DNA of 64,000 nt from Acidobacteriota bacterium (GTDB taxonomy: Bacteria > Acidobacteriota > Terriglobia > Acidiferrales > UBA7541), in assembly GCA_003223245.1 (NCBI GenBank), contig QHYI01000107.1, positions 1-64,000 of the forward strand, read 5' to 3'. The notes below the pieces were generated by a model. That model saw nothing but the letters and a program-made list of their open reading frames with translations, was not told the origin of the DNA and ran no database searches. The translations under genes were made by a program, and so were the position numbers. This document shows positions 62,902 through 64,000 of the stretch, piece by piece; within the stretch, counting starts at the first letter, position 1; every line of letters begins with the position of its first letter.

Positions 62902-63294
62902 CTAGCGATTCGGCGTTAGCGCCTTAGTGTTTTCGAGCCAGCGGTCCAACTCTGCTCGAAGCAGCTGAAAGTCTATCGGTTTCGACAGGCACGCTCTGCA
63001 ACCCGCCTTCAGGATCCGCTCCTGCTCCGCTACTAGAGCGTGTGCAGTCACGGCAATCACGGGAACCCCGCGTGTCTCCGGTTTCTCGCGCATCCATGCG
63101 ATGAGGTCGAGGCCGTCATCTTTGCCGAGATTAATATCGAGTAAGACGGCATCGGGAATCTGCTTTGCGAAAGCCTCGTAACTGGTCTGCAGGTCCGTCG
63201 CGGACCAAACTTCGTAGCCTTCCGCATCGAGCCAGTCTCGAAGCAGTTCGCGGTTGAGCCGATTGTCTTCGACGATGAGGATGCAATGTTTCAA
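62902..63294 (-). CDS. Single-domain response regulator
   Basis: CILIVEDNRLNRELLRDWLDAEGYEV...PDAVLLDINLGKDDGLDLI...VIAVTAHAL...GCRACLSKPID; TTG start overlapping the upstream stop. Confidence 0.85.
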   Translation of the reverse strand: MKHCILIVEDNRLNRELLRDWLDAEGYEVWSATDLQTSYEAFAKQIPDAVLLDINLGKDDGLDLIAWMREKPETRGVPVIAVTAHALVAEQERILKAGCRACLSKPIDFQLLRAELDRWLENTKALTPNR

Positions 63295-64000
63295 GCGTCC
63301 TCCAAAGACAGAGAGGTCACCACACGCTCTAATTGCTTGATCAATGGTTCCCGCCAGGAATTCTGCTTCAGGAAAAGCGATTCGGCATGCGCGTGGATGT
63401 ACTTTTCCTCCTCTTTGGTTAAATCTTTGCTCGTCAGCACGAAGACGGAAAGCTCTGCTGTGCGAGGGTTGGAACGCCATTCCGCGAGTAATTCAAAACC
63501 GCTGATCCTCGGCAGCATTAAGTCAAGAATGACAATCTCTGGCAGGGATTGCGCTACGCTGGCACGAGCCTGCTCGCCATCCTCCGCGGTAGTCACGGCA
63601 TAGCCGTACCCGCTGAGCAACTCGACAATCATCTCCCGGGTGGCTAGATCGTCTTCCACCACCAAAATCGTCCTTGCCGGCGCCGCCCCTCCGCGAGACC
63701 TCAGGCAGCGCTCCACGGCAGCGAGCAACGTTGCCTTGTCCACCGGCTTGACCAAATACTCGTCGGCCCCGAGAGCAGTTCCGACTCCAGGCTGATCCAC
63801 GATGGTCACCACGATAACCGGTATCTTTGACGTTTGCGGATTATTTTTGAGTTGCAGCAGCACCTCGAACCCGTGCACCGGTTTCATAAGCAGGTCCAAA
63901 GTGATGGCATCGGGCTGAAGTTCAGCCGCCACTTCCGTAGCACGTTCCGGCCGGTCGCATCTCAGGGTTTCATAGCCGGAAGAAGCGAGTTGCGATTGGA
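63291..64000 (-). CDS. Multi-receiver response regulator, 5' end beyond window
   Basis: Two receiver domains (PDAITLDLLMKPVHGFEVL...; ILVVEDDLATREMIVELLSGYGYAV...IVILDLMLPRISGFEL); frame open to window end. Confidence 0.88.
   Translation of the reverse strand, partial: QSQLASSGYETLRCDRPERATEVAAELQPDAITLDLLMKPVHGFEVLLQLKNNPQTSKIPVIVVTIVDQPGVGTALGADEYLVKPVDKATLLAAVERCLRSRGGAAPARTILVVEDDLATREMIVELLSGYGYAVTTAEDGEQARASVAQSLPEIVILDLMLPRISGFELLAEWRSNPRTAELSVFVLTSKDLTKEEEKYIHAHAESLFLKQNSWREPLIKQLERVVTSLSLEDA

Overview
The window looks like accessory and housekeeping chromosome from an Acidobacteria-like genome; that lineage is inferred from an ADOP-type permease, gene content and GC-rich codon use, not verified. 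Housekeeping content, mostly on the minus strand: rimP-nusA-infB-DUF503-rbfA-truB, relA/spoT, formate-THF ligase, pruA, a 2-oxoacid:ferredoxin oxidoreductase pair, and a tRNA-His. The strongest candidate for an unusual system is at 0.2-5.9 kb, an iron-uptake locus (FTR1-DUF2318, two FtsX-type permeases, ABC ATPase, then a DUF971 protein). Its ABC ATPase carries a C-terminal DtxR-type metal-sensor domain, and a palindrome matching the IscR/Rrf2 type-1 core lies upstream. Other notable items: a secretin whose beta-domain is interrupted by FG-GAP repeats that are themselves interrupted by Ig-like domains; period-7 degenerate repeats at five intergenic sites; a decaying 56.9-59 kb island with a TA pair (operator palindrome in the promoter spacer, predicted leaderless start) and a tRNA-Ile 3' remnant; a Fic protein with variant motifs abutting a truncated receiver gene; and several frameshifted genes. 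No rRNA, CRISPR array or transposase was seen. All family calls come from reading the translations; no searches were run.
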